Shown here piece after piece: positions 10,861 to 22,925 of a stretch of 24,656 nucleotides of DNA. Each line of letters begins with the position of its first letter. Positions within the stretch are counted from its first letter, which is position 1. Where the stretch lies: assembly GCA_030674155.1 (NCBI GenBank), contig CM060317.1:38235295-38259950 (forward strand), in the 5' to 3' direction. The DNA is from Stramonita haemastoma. Taxonomy: Eukaryota > Mollusca > Gastropoda > Neogastropoda > Muricidae. Both the position numbers and the translations under genes were made by a program. A model generated the notes under the pieces. It saw only the letters and a program-made list of their open reading frames with translations, had not been told where the DNA came from and did no database searches.

Positions 10861-11153
10861 TAAAAGGTAAAGGTGTCCCATAACCTTGTCGGTTGGAGGG
10901 GAGCGAGGCATCAGACACTTCAGCTTCTGTAGGGGTCAGCATATTGAGGGTGGTGCCCACCTCCTCCCCCTCGCTGCTTTACCTTCCCTGACCCTAAAGA
11001 GGGCAGGTACCCATTTACGGCTGGATGAATTGGGAGACTGTACTGAAGCCAAGGCGCGCAAACGGTCACCCATCCAACTGGTAACCATGCTCAACGCTGC
11101 TTAACTTGACTTTGGGAAATCCAATGCTCTGACCGCTTAGCTATCCCGCCCCC
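10861..11153 (-). mobile_element. SINE copy 2, tRNA-like head plus 5S-rRNA-like segment
   Basis: This is the better preserved copy. On the minus strand it starts GGGGGCGGGATAGCTAAGCG, with a tRNA-type A-box. At 11107-11063 it reads GTTAAGCAGCGTTGAGC, then, after a few bases, TTGGATGGGTGACCG. These are the 5S rRNA box A/intermediate-element and box C regions; the last 15 bases are identical to common animal 5S as I recall it. A body of about 180 bp shared with copy 1 and a TTTACC tail follow. It lies about 300 bp downstream of the C2orf69-like stop codon, in reverse orientation. It is not a 5S gene: both 5S termini are absent. Confidence 0.78.
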
Positions 11154-13030
11154 AAGGATTAAGAAAAAAGTTATAAGGTTTTCAGTATAGTTTATAAGGT
11201 CTCTTCAACTAATCATCAAGTCCATCAGAGTCCTCTCAGCCAGTTTAAGTGAGGGAATGAAACGGCTAAACAAGTGAACTAAACATTCACCTGAGCTGGT
11301 ATGTGCAAAAGATTAATTTTATTTTAACATAAGCTACATAATGTAGTAAATATAAAGCTACACAATTTCTTGCTAAAGCTACCCATGAGGGGGGGTTAGT
11401 CACAAGACTGAAAGCAAGTGTTATAACTGTTTTACGCTCCACAGGAAACAAGCTAGGCCAAATGTAATACTGAGAATGTTCTCCAGCATATCAAGGATAC
11501 AGCTTCAGAAATGGTCAGTGTTCCCCTTGTGTGCCAGAACAAACTCATCATCAAAATCCAGGCAATTGCCTCCCCTCCCACCACCTAAAGGAGGAAAACG
11601 ACTTTTTCAATGTTAACTATTTATTGTTCTTAATCTTTTCAAATTGAACTGGTTGCCAGTGAAAGTGATGACTCGCACTCTGCTGGAAACTGATTTATTT
11701 GTTGTTGTGTTGTTGTTGTTTGTTGGTGTTTTTGTTTTTTTTTGCTGGATGAAAATGATAGAGATGTATTGAAAGGTTTCTGTGGGTGTGTGGGTGTTTT
11801 AATTAAAAAAATTTTTTTTTTTACAGAACAAAAAGATGATAGAGTTGCATTGAAAAATTCCTGTGCTTTACTATTATGTTTTTTGTACAGAATGGAAATG
11901 TGAGTTGCATTGAAATATTTCTGTTTACTAGCAGCCAACCTCACTAAACGGTTTTTTGCAAGGGTTGCATAGAGTGTTATGAGATTATGCCGTTCTAGAT
12001 TTTATTCCTGCATATAATTATGTCAACAGGCTTTTAGAAATTCTTATCAGTTATCTTTTTAAAAAAAAAAATGATATTGTTTCTTTGGTTCAGAATAGGG
12101 TACTTTTCCAGTTTACAAAGTAGTTTCCCTTTGATGAAATTACAGTTATGTTTTCTTTGAAAGTTGTTTCATTTGTTTTTTGATAAGGGATGGTAATGGA
12201 AAAAGAGGAGCGAAGAATGAGAGGCATATAAAATTGCTGACAGTGAAAAAATATGTATTTTGTTTTCTCTCCAGTACATTATACACGGTATATATTAAAG
12301 GAATAAATTTCATCATAGTTAGTGTAGACAACAACTGCTAGTTCAAATTTATTGCATATTTAAATTTCTTTTTGTGTGATTTCCAGCAGTAGGAGGTACT
12401 GTTTTTTATGTTGATCACAGCTTTTAATGAAGAGCAAATTTATAAAAGGGCGAGGAAGAAGAGTCTGAAGACTGATATGTGGTTTATTTGATTGTCTGCA
12501 TGGATATATGCATGAAAAATTCAAGTGCCACCATTGTTTCTTATATCTGTGCTCTCCTTTGATTTCTGTAACTTGTATGAGAGAGACATTGACATATAGG
12601 AGAAGCAACATTTTTTTCACCTTTTTCTTTTTCCGACTACATTTAGCCGTAGTGATTGAACATTTGGGCATATTAATCCTGTAGATAGTGCATCAAACAT
12701 CTGATTCTATTGGCCTTGAGTTAGCAAGTTTAAGTCTGCTCATTACTGGGTGGATTTCCAGGGCAGTTTATGTGTGTAAGTGCTAGTGTGTTAGCATGAA
12801 GGATGCACAGGGTGGTGTATTGCAGGGAACTGGTTGCATGCACATTTTTCCTCCTTGTAATTTTAACAAAAAATCTGAGTATTCATTTGATATTTCTTTT
12901 CAGTGAATCCGATTCAGTTCCACACAAAGTTACTTAGTCATTGTGATGCTTAATGTCTTGGCATTCTTGAAATACTTTAATCTGATTTGAGCCATAGGAA
13001 AAAGCAACAAAACAACAATAATCCCTCGGC
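11154..13030. other. No gene seen
   Basis: AT-rich DNA with GTT-type and T-rich tracts around 11700-11820. ATTAAA at 11802 and AATAAA at 12302 could be distant polyadenylation signals for the C2orf69-like gene, but neither can be assigned. No exon was recognised. Confidence 0.5.
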
Positions 13031-13201
13031 ACACACATGCATGCATGCACGCACTCACGCATGCATGCATGCACGCACACATGCACACATGCACGAGCAC
13101 ACACGCACCACGCACGCACGCACGCACGCACACGCACGCACGACACAACCACACACCACCAACACACCACACACACACACACACACACACACGCACCACA
13201 C

Positions 13202-13239
<38 letters not shown>
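13031..13239. repeat. CA/CGCA/TGCA compound microsatellite
   Basis: This is a mix of ATGC, CGCA and CA units grading into pure CA at 13203-13239. Alternating purine and pyrimidine with CpG favours Z-DNA. Confidence 0.93.
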
Positions 13240-13242
<3 letters not shown>

Positions 13243-14285
13243 CACACGACAAAGCCCTGAAAAGTGAAAACCTGTGTCTTTCTGTAGATTGTTTCATGCC
13301 TCAGGAGTATTTTTTGTATGCAGGTAGATGGCTACCAGAATCTAACAGTTCCTTTTATTTGTTGATTTACTGAGTTACATAAACATTTATGATTCAGTTC
13401 ATTTAATATGTTATATCTGTATTTTGTGACATATTTTGTGTAATAGTTTACTCGCTCTCAAAGTGTCTTTAACTTGAATTATAATGCTTGTGACTTTTGT
13501 GACATCCATCTCAACATGTGTATGTTTTGTTTGTTTTTGCTTGCTCTCATGTTTTCGGAGAGATAAGTGAAAGGGACATGGATTGTTGGACATGTTGGGA
13601 ATGGCTTTAATCATAAGATGATAACAACAAGTCCCTATATGTTTACCCTGAAAGCAAATCTTTGTTGTGTTGGTAATAAAAAAAAGAAGAAGACGACAAT
13701 CCTATTTGTGTTAAAAGAAAATGAAAATACTTGCGTAGAAAAGTCTCAGGAAAGGAAAGGAATGATGAGTATTAATGAAATGATGTATTTGTCCATTGTT
13801 GTTATATTTTCAGTGTATATAAACTTGTTCTGTCAAGTTCATTCTTTGTTCTTCCCTATGTAGATCTACCATTTGGGAGGAAAGGGGGGGGGGGGGGGGG
13901 GGCCGCAAAGGAACCAAGAAATGCCAGTAACTATTAAACCTACCAACAGCAAATTAAAAAAAACCCATCACATCAAATAACTAGCAAAAGAAAAAAAAAG
14001 TGGGGGTGGGGGGCTCATTTTATGTGTTTTTAAACAGATTGTGCATAATTCAGAGTTGGTAAAATTTTGTTGGCTTTCTGTGGTTGTGGTAATGCTGAAC
14101 AAAAGTTGTTGTGGTTAATATTTTGTGATATACTTGTTGAACCTGGTGCAGGCAATATACTAATGCAAGCACACATGCACACTGCATTGCAAGCAGACAC
14201 AACCATAACAGAAGCAGAAGTTATAATGGGAGAGATTTCAGCACTACACTTTTATGTGGTAGCTGTGCCACAGTTTTCATAAATA
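13240..14285. other. No gene seen
   Basis: AT-rich DNA with the poly-G tract and A-rich tracts. Short open frames at 13567 and 14067 show no domain or splice support. Confidence 0.5.
13884..13902. repeat. Poly-G tract
   Basis: A run of 19 G. Such runs recur as C or G tracts at 19258-19272, 19353-19369, 20069-20085 and 20193-20213. Confidence 0.95.
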
Positions 14286-14531
14286 CACACAAGGACACAC
14301 ATGTACCATGCATGATCGAATGCATGTATCACACACACTGTTGTGTGTGCATACATGAACATACACAGTGCTGATGTGAAATACATGAACATACACACCA
14401 GTGTGTGTGCATACATGAACATACACACTGTAGTAGTGCACTTCAGAAACACACACAGACACAGACAAACAAACACCATCATCACAACACACACACCACA
14501 GATATGAGATACAGAATATTCAAAATAGTCA

Positions 14532-14562
<31 letters not shown>

Positions 14563-14675
14563 CACAACACACACACACACACACACAACACACACACACA
14601 CCACACACACACACCATGCATGCACACACTTGCCCCCACACACACAGCACACACAGCACACTTACACCACACACT
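14286..14675. repeat. CA-rich region with a three-copy minisatellite
   Basis: From 14343 to 14428 a unit of about 27-33 bp containing ATACATGAACATACACA occurs three times. Interrupted CA repeats follow to about 14675. Confidence 0.85.
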
Positions 14676-14935
14676 GAGAAAAAGTGTTTGAAAAAAAAGG
14701 ATTTGCTTGTCTGTTATGTTACCTCTAAGATCCTTTGGAGTATTCTTTATGCATTGATTGGTATCTATGGCTTTACAATAAAAGAGAAAAGTGATTTTTC
14801 AAAAAGAGGGAGTTTTTTATCATCATATCCAATGTGATATATATGCATGTTTGCTCCTGCTCTTATGAACATGCATCGCAACGCTCACGCTATTTATCTT
14901 CAGTCAATATCATTTACAGATTGTGTTTCTGCTGC

Positions 14936-14939
<4 letters not shown>

Positions 14940-14992
<53 letters not shown>
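14940..14992. repeat. (GT)n microsatellite
   Basis: About 26 uninterrupted GT units, followed by a few CTGTGTG/CTGTGTA variants to about 15035. Confidence 0.95.
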
Positions 14993-14997
<5 letters not shown>

Positions 14998-15035
14998 TGT
15001 GTGCTGTCTGTGTACCCTGTGTACTCTGTGTGTGG

Positions 15036-15713
15036 TGCATGTGTGTGCGCACATGCCCACACTTGAACATGTGTGCTAAAAATCTTAAAGAATTTTGCAC
15101 TGAACAGATTTTTTTCCCCTCATCTTACTGTTTGTTTTACTTAGTTTTGAACAGAATGTAGCTTTTGAACGTTTTTAGATTTTCAACGTTTTTTTTTTTT
15201 ATAATCATACTCATTCAAGCAAAACAGAGCACATGCAAAACTTCATCTTCTTCATTGAATGCTCAGACAGCAACTATTGTTGTCTGTTATGAAAATGCAT
15301 TGCATGTGCTGCCGTTAAGCACCTGACAAGTCAGGCCCATCCGACTTCGGCATGGGAGAAAAACTGTTTTTGTTTAAGTCTGCCAGAAGGAAATGACAGG
15401 AAGAAAAGGAACAAGGCAGAAACAAAGAGAGGAATAGAAAAGAGGGAATTTCTGGCACACAATGTTCAGAAGGTGGGGATGCTGTTTATATTGACAGGCC
15501 TCCAGCATCACCATGGGATACATGCAAAATAACAACAACACAACACATGTGGAAAATGAATTTTAATTGTAAATGAAAACTAATCAACAACAACAAGAGC
15601 AACAAGAATTTTAAAGTAATTTTTATGATAAAAAACATTGGTTTTGGAACTTGCTTAGCAAAGCAGCAGCAAAATCCCTTCAAAGAAAAAAGGAAGAACA
15701 TACCTTAAAGTTT
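15036..15713. other. No gene seen
   Basis: AT-rich DNA with AAC-type repeats near 15530-15605. No exon or repeat family was recognised. Confidence 0.5.
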
Positions 15714-15910
15714 ACACACACGCACGCATGCACAGCACGGCACGCACGCATGCACCAGCACCAACCACCACACACACACACACACACACACACATGCACA
15801 CTCACACACACACACACACACATTACATACATACATACATAATATACATACATAATATCATACATACATAATATATATATATAATATATACATAATAATA
15901 ATAATATATA

Positions 15911-15964
<54 letters not shown>
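15714..15964. repeat. Compound CA, TACA and TA microsatellite
   Basis: The array changes from CACG/CATG-mixed CA repeats through CATA units to pure AT near 15917-15964. AT-rich ends of this kind can extrude cruciforms. Confidence 0.93.
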
Positions 15965-16099
15965 CACTTGTAAAAAGAAACATGTCAGCACATATAATTT
16001 CCTTTATATAGGCAATGAAAACGAATTAAATGTAGAGCAACCCATCAATTTTCACTACAACAGATTATGATTTTCATTAAACAATAGAAAAATGAAATA

Positions 16100-17240
16100 C
16101 TGTCAGTTCCCAAATATGGTCATATGATATACAACAGAAATACAAACAGTATACAGGCCTAAAACTCAACATAGATTTAGTGCCATGAATGTATTATTAC
16201 TATCTAAAAAAAAATTTTTTTTTACTGAAGCTAATCCCAGTGTCATGAATATATACACGCAAATGAATTGTACAAAGCAATATAGCAAAAATGAGAAGAA
16301 TTTCTACTGAAATAGAAGTATTGCAATTTGTGTACAAAACAAGAGACATTATGTGAAGTGATAAATTTTCAGAATACAGATAGTTATGTTAAAATCCTAT
16401 CACAGTAATATTGTCTGGGTGGCTGTGACAGCTTTTTCATTTGATATTACCCAATGTCAAAAATTGTAAATTTTCAATATTGCTTTATGTTGACATTATT
16501 GCCTAAGAAAAAAAAGAGAGTAATTTTGAGAAGCCCAGGAGTATAAATCTTGCCAAACTTAACATTGAAAATATTTGGTCTGTGTATATAATTCCCCCCC
16601 CTCCCCCCAAAAAACCCCAACCAAACAAAAAAGAAACGGTTAAAATCGAAATAAACATGAAAATATCAAATTTGAGTGAGCCTAAATATGGAGTGTTTCA
16701 AAAATATCTTTCAAAGTTTTTTGCTTTTTTTCTCTCTCAAATTTCATCATAAAAAGAATTATATATAACAGAAGAAACCAATACTTCCTAAACATGGTCT
16801 TATAACGAAACACAAAGATGATGTAAAACTCGACTTATATTACCATGATGAATGCACTGGCTCCTTTACCCCATGCAGATATAAGATACGTCAAGATATG
16901 ATTATACTCATATAATTTGTACACAATGATAGTGCAAAAAATGACAAGGAAGAATTTCACGTAGAATGAAAGCATTGCATTTTGTTCATGAATACAACAC
17001 AAGACAGTATTCCAAATGATAAACTTATAGATCCAGGTGGGTATGTTGAAATGATATCACAATAACATTGTTTGGGTTGTTTAAAAGTTGTTTTTATATA
17101 ACATTACCCAGAGCAAAAGTGTTTTTTTATGATGAACATCGTGCTATGTGTACATCATTGCCCGAGGAAGAAAACAGCTTGCAAGTATAACCTTTGTCAA
17201 ATTTTGCATTGAAAACAACTTGTTTTGTGTAATTGATTAA
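16100..17240. repeat. Old diverged tandem duplication, period about 650-680 bp
   Basis: Segments 16100-16592 and 16777-17240 align in order through many short blocks. Examples are ATATGGTCATAT and CATGGTCTTAT; TTGTACAAAGCAAT and TTGTACACAATGAT; TCACAGTAATATTGT and TCACAATAACATTGT; and ATTATTGCCTAAG and ATCATTGCCCGAG. The spacing shrinks from about 678 to about 645 along the pair, showing indels. No reading frame is conserved. About 185 bp between the copies, with C and A tracts, has no obvious partner. Confidence 0.7.
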
Positions 17241-17479
17241 GCAATGGGTCGGCATAAGGCAAAGTATTTTCCTAGGTCAAATTCGTTCTGATAACATCAG
17301 TTAGTTGAAATGTTATATTGATTCTTGATTAAGAAGTGGTTTTTATGAAAATAGTGCAAATAATAATTCTGATTTGAAAAAGAAAAAACACCAACCCGTG
17401 TTTGATCCACGAATTACGTTTAAAGCACACAATGGAAAATCATATAGCTTACTACTGCTCCAGATTACAGGACGACAGG

Positions 17480-18180
17480 CTTAAGTTTAGATCCCGCTGG
17501 TGGAGGAAAGGAAGTACAAAGTCTATGATTCGCAAGAAAATCCCAGCGAAGAAAGAATTAAGTACATTCACAACTTGAGAGCATATATATAGAAGGTCTA
17601 TATCATGTCCGATTCACATGTTTCTATAACCCAGAGGTAAGAATAAGAATATAATACAAGTAAACGAACTAAGTAAGTTTTTTTTTAGCATGAGTTTAAA
17701 CGCTGGGTTTGGAATGAAGAATAAAGACAACGTTCCAAGTAAGCCCCTACACCTCTTTCTTCATGCAACTTGAGACCACATTGAAGGCCTGTATCCGTTT
17801 CACATGCTTTTAGATCCCAGAGGTAAAAAAGTAAGAATAAAACACGTAAAAGAGCTAAGTACGTTTGTTCAACAGGAATTTAAATACTGGGCGTGGAATG
17901 AAAAAAGACAATGTTCCAAGTACACACCTTTTGTCATGTCATCTTAGATACTTGGCAGTGGAAGACACAGTAAAGTACATCTTAGGCTAATGAGAACGTC
18001 TTTTTTTTTTTTTCAAACGATTCTAGAATCCGGTCGTGGACGACTAAAGCTAATAAAAGTAAACTTATACCCCTTCTCATGATTACGGATCTTTATGGTG
18101 AGATAAAAAGTACAACTGAACTTAGTAAAGATGAACTTTTAACCCGACCTATATCTAGATCCCGACAGTAGAAGACAAAA
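17480..18180. repeat. Degenerate tandem repeat, monomer about 190 bp
   Basis: Two adjacent units are clear: 17571-17764 and 17765-17960. They share CAACTTGAGA, GAAGG(T/C)CT, CACATG, CCCAGAGGTAA, GGAATGAA and GTTCCAAGTA in the same order. Weaker partial units lie before (17487 on) and after (to about 18180). A recurring phrase close to ATCCCGGCAGTGGAGGACA appears at 17493, 17950, 18027 and 18157, with further relatives near 19170 and 19498. Decayed satellite DNA is the simplest reading. Confidence 0.55.
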
Positions 18181-18540
18181 GAACAAAAGAAGCCCCCCCC
18201 CCAAAAAAAAAAACACCAACCAAACAAAAAAAATGACAACAAAACAAAACCAAAAAAACAACCAACACCAAAACCCAACCCAAAAAACTCCAAACAAACA
18301 AACAACAAAAAAACACCCCCCCCCCCCCCCCAACAACAAAAACTAAACAAAAAATCAAAACAAAAGCACCAAACAACAACAACAAAACAAAAACAAACAA
18401 AAAACCAACATCGAAAAAACAACAAACAATTCCCCCCCCCCCCCCCCCCCCCCCACCATAAAAAACACCTCCCCCACAAAAAAAGCAAAAAAAATAATAA
18501 AAAAGGGCAACGACAACAACTAAAGCAGCAACAACAAAAC
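18178..18540. repeat. A/C-only low-complexity tract with long C runs
   Basis: For about 300 bp the plus strand is almost free of G and T. It includes C runs of 10 (18193-18202), 16 (18316-18331) and about 23 (18432-18454). The Gly/Phe/Cys-rich peptides that can be read from the minus strand are products of this composition. They are not genes. Confidence 0.9.
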
Positions 18541-18616
18541 ACTTATAGACTGTGTGAATGACCCTCCACCCACCCACCCACCCATCCCCCAACCTCCCAC
18601 ATTATTCTAGACTTTA

Positions 18617-19135
18617 CCAAGTCAAGTCAAGTCAAAATGATCTTTATTGAGGGTAAAAGATTAAGTTTACACAACTTTTTTTCATCCTGCCCTCACAAAA
18701 AAAAAATCAAGACAATTGACTTCTAAAACAATCAAAGACAAATATCAACCGTGGTTGAAAACTAAAATAAATGAGGATTTTCATCCAAGCAGAATCTTAC
18801 AAGATAACACTGAAGACAGTAACATAAACTCAAGTCATACAGACAAAATAATGGAAATACAAAAATAACATGGGTATAAATAACAACAAAGCAGCCAAAT
18901 GTGTCGAACATAAAGGGCGGACTTATAATTTGTCCATCAGATGTTTCTTCAAAAGTTTCTTAAACATTTGTTTTGAAGGAACTGATTTTAGAAGGGGAGG
19001 CAATTTATTCCACAATGTTCTTCCTGAATATGCAAGGCTTGATTTATAGAGATTATTATAGGGCCTGGGCAGAAACAGTCTATGGGTAGGCCTGTTTTTA
19101 TTGACAGCAAATTTTTGCCGGTGAAAGGAAGACTA
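18617..19135 (-). mobile_element. 3' end of a second non-LTR retrotransposon
   Basis: On the minus strand about 70 codons are open (19132 down to 18926, stop TAA at 18923-18925). They contain LAYSGRTLWNKLPPLLKSVP followed by SKQMFKKLLKKHL. This matches the conserved reverse-transcriptase C-terminus often written as xFxYxGxxLWNxLPxxIK-FKxxLKxxL, seen in CR1/Rex/jockey-type elements. A 3' UTR of about 290 nt follows, with AATAAAGA (18642-18649) and a short pentamer tail of TTGAC units (18617-18635). Everything upstream of the last 70 codons is missing. This is the usual outcome of incomplete target-primed reverse transcription. The clade cannot be fixed from so short a segment. Confidence 0.68.
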
Positions 19136-20753
19136 GCACAGCATAACCTATTAAGTACATGCTACATACATCCCCACGGTGGGAGAAAAAGTAGGGTACA
19201 TATAACTAAACACACATCTTTTTCCACTTTATTCTAAACCCCACACTTTTTTTTTTTGGGGGGGGGGGGGGGAGGAGAGAACAAAGTACAATTATTGTTA
19301 ATTAATAAGTAGGTGTGTGGTTAATCAAGATTCCATAACCCTTACAGTGGAACCCCCCCCCCCCCCCCCTTAAAAACAGCCTACTCAAAGCTTAAATTGT
19401 ATGTTTTATTCTCACGATTTCAGGTCCCAATAGACCTAGTGTAAAGAAAGAACAAGATACAGCTATAGACGATAAAGAGTTTTCAATCCAATTTCAAAAC
19501 CCGGCAGTCGAGGACAGATTAAAGCACATCTGAAATTTCTGTTTATCTCCAGATTTGGTTTACATGGGCTAGACTGGGATGCAGGTGTGAAGAAAGAACA
19601 AGGGGGTTAACGTGGGGTCAGTGTAAAATGCAAATTACCTTTAAACATGTTAAACGATGCGCAAAATTAATATTCCTTTGAATCTGTTCGGAAACATACT
19701 TACAATGATGTACAATAGTTTATGGCAGTTTGAAAAACGTCAAAAAAGGAGAAGAAAACTCAAGAACAAAATCAAAACAAAGCAAAACAAAAACATAAAA
19801 CAGAAGATGGAAAAAGAATGAAGCTTACAAAGGGGAGCAGAAGGAAAGAAAAACAGCCACAGAATATAATAACATCACGAAATACAATAGACAAAAACAA
19901 AAAATAAAACCAAACACAAAGAGAAAAAGTTGAGGAAGGAAAATGAATAAAATGCATTGAAACTCACATGATAACTGAAGTAACAAACAAAACGAGGATA
20001 AAGAGATCGGGATAGGGAAAGGAAGTGATTGTGAGTAATGTGAAAGAAGACATTTTAGGTGACCTCCTCCCCCCCCCCCCCCCCCAACAAAAAATCCCAA
20101 CAATTTAGAAAAGAAAGAGAGAATGAAACAACCCCAAAGCAAACTTAACAGCAAAGGACACCCCCCTATAAAAATCCAGAAAATCACACAATCCCCCCCC
20201 CCTCCCCCCCCCCAACAACAAAAAGCAAAACCAAAAAGCTCCCCTCTCCCAACACCCCCCTCTCTAACAACCAACCAACCAAACCAAAACAGAACCCAGA
20301 ACAAATAAACAAACATGGAGAGAGATAGTGAAGAAAGAGATTACATAAAAAGTTTGATCCCGTCTAAATGACTGCAAACATGTCATTAACTGTTCTAATA
20401 AAAAACAACAACAACAACAACAAACAAACCCCAAAACTTGTAGTTTCCCCAACAACACAACACCTTTGTGCTGTGGTCAAAAACAACAACAAAATCTTTT
20501 TTTTTTTTTTTTAAATCTTTTGCGTCAACAACATCAACATCATCATCACCATCATCACTATCACCACCATCATCATCATCACTGAGGAAGAAGACAGAAT
20601 AATCGGCATTTATCCAAAGCCTCATCTTCTCAGCTATCTCCTCTGAAGTCTGCAGACTTGTGTCGTTGTCGCCAGTTGTCTCCTCTCCTTCTTCTAGTCA
20701 ATCAGTTGAACGTCCTAGAAGGTGAGCTTCGTCGCTGGCACCCTGAAATAGGA
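19136..20753. other. No gene seen; A/C-rich and homopolymer-rich
   Basis: Contains G and C tracts, A-rich stretches, AAC repeats (20404-20427) and CAT/CAC repeats (20526-20582). A phrase GTAAAGAAAGAACAAG near 19440 recurs as GTGAAGAAAGAACAAG near 19587, a trace of another local duplication. Confidence 0.5.
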
Positions 20754-21123
<370 letters not shown>

Positions 21124-21303
21124 GGGCAGCAGAGAGACATCCACAGTCATGAACTGGATGTGGGCCGGCCTCCCTAGAGTGTAAGGAAGATTAAAGGCCC
21201 GAAACACTTGTTTGAAGGGGGATTCTCCTCTGAGGACTCTGCTGCCATGCTCTACGCGAGTTTCTTACCTCTGTATTTTATTTTTATAGTTTCTTACCAC
21301 CAT

Positions 21304-21314
21304 TATATATATAC

Positions 21315-21385
<71 letters not shown>

Positions 21386-21389
21386 TATA

Positions 21390-21420
<31 letters not shown>

Positions 21421-21447
21421 AGATAGATAGATATATATATATATATA
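21304..21447. repeat. (AT)n and (GATA)n microsatellite
   Basis: An AT array contains ATAGAT units near 21402-21432. It directly abuts the left end of the MITE-like element, which appears to have inserted at a TA inside or at the edge of it. Confidence 0.93.
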
Positions 21448-21871
21448 TGTGACGCTCCACCACATAATGAGACGCATTGCACCAGAGGTCGATTTTTAGA
21501 TATTGACAAGTTATTAATCTGCAATATAAAGGCTATTCAATACAAAAAACAGATAGAGAATCGGACAATTCTGTGTAAAGTTATCACAAATTGAAATGAT
21601 AGACTGCAGGATGTGACAAAAGGAGAAACGGGCAAGTTTATTTTCGTAACAGGTTGTTAGAAAGAGGGCTTGGGTATTTTCAAAACACATTTAAAAGCAA
21701 AAGAAATAAAAATTATGCCTTTATCTTTCACTACAAGGTAGAATAACGGATATAGTTTAATAATCGATCAAAATCTCAAAAGTGACAACTTGACCCCCAC
21801 CTGCCTTTAATGGCTCCTAGCGCAAAATTAGGTAATGTGCTAAGCGACTCATTTCGTGGTGGAGCGTCACA
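21448..21871. mobile_element. MITE-like element with 28-bp terminal inverted repeats, TA-flanked
   Basis: The left end (21448-21475) and the reverse complement of the right end (21844-21871) agree at 25 of 28 positions. The outer 16 are identical: TGTGACGCTCCACCAC. The flanks are TA on both sides, as expected of Tc1/mariner-type target duplications, but the left neighbour is a TA array, so the duplication is ambiguous. The interior of about 370 bp is AT-rich and has no ORF. Size, inverted ends and lack of coding fit a non-autonomous DNA transposon. Confidence 0.78.
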
Positions 21872-22121
21872 TATATATTGATGTGTGGGTGGAGGGAGAT
21901 ACAGGGAGAAGATCGAGGGTAGAAGTAGAAGGGAGCCCAATGTCACAATATGGTATTTTCATGTGTGATCAATCTTTTCAGTGATTACAAATTGTACATG
22001 TCTATGAACTATTTGCTGCGTGAGTGTTTTCGAATATCAAAAGTGCTATAGGGACCATGTCGATGACAGCAGTCGACGACGACTACGACGATGATGGTGA
22101 GAGAGAGATATATATAATTAT

Positions 22122-22575
<454 letters not shown>

Positions 22576-22581
22576 TTCTGC

Positions 22582-22702
<121 letters not shown>

Positions 22703-22870
22703 ACATATATACAAGGGAGTTAAGGCACTGGTAGGTCTGCACTTGAAGTTGACCTGGGAGATGTCGGCCTATCTGTTACTGTTAAACGTTCGTACATAAA
22801 AAAAAGTAACAATTAGTCCATCTGCATCTATCAACTTTGTCCACCTGAGTCAGTCTGTCTCTCCTCAACA

Positions 22871-22925
22871 TCCCCCCCCCTCCACCCCCTCCCCCCTCCC
22901 CCCCCCCCCCCGCCGCCCCCCGGGC
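22871..22925 (-). repeat. Very G-rich tract (minus strand) at the start of a 3' UTR
   Basis: On the plus strand this is almost all C, broken by single T, A and G bases. On the gene's sense strand it reads as consecutive G runs of 4 to 15 bases starting 2 nt after the TAG stop codon. It easily meets the four-run rule for a G-quadruplex in the mRNA. Formation in the cell is inference. Confidence 0.85.

Noticed and set aside
11063..11107. 5S rRNA gene
   Set aside because: Only the central control-region part is present; both ends of 5S are missing and it is embedded in a repeated SINE.
13030..13240. CRISPR-like array from regular CA/CGCA spacing
   Set aside because: It is a simple microsatellite with no unique spacers, in an animal genome.
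13567..13863. 98-codon plus-strand frame
   Set aside because: Contains a Lys run from an A tract, has no domain or signal peptide and no splice support; length is within chance for AT-rich DNA with few stops locally.
18093..18592. 149- and 145-codon Gly/Phe/Cys-rich frames on the minus strand
   Set aside because: They arise from the A/C-only tract; absence of stops reflects composition, not selection. The same holds for 19825-20316.
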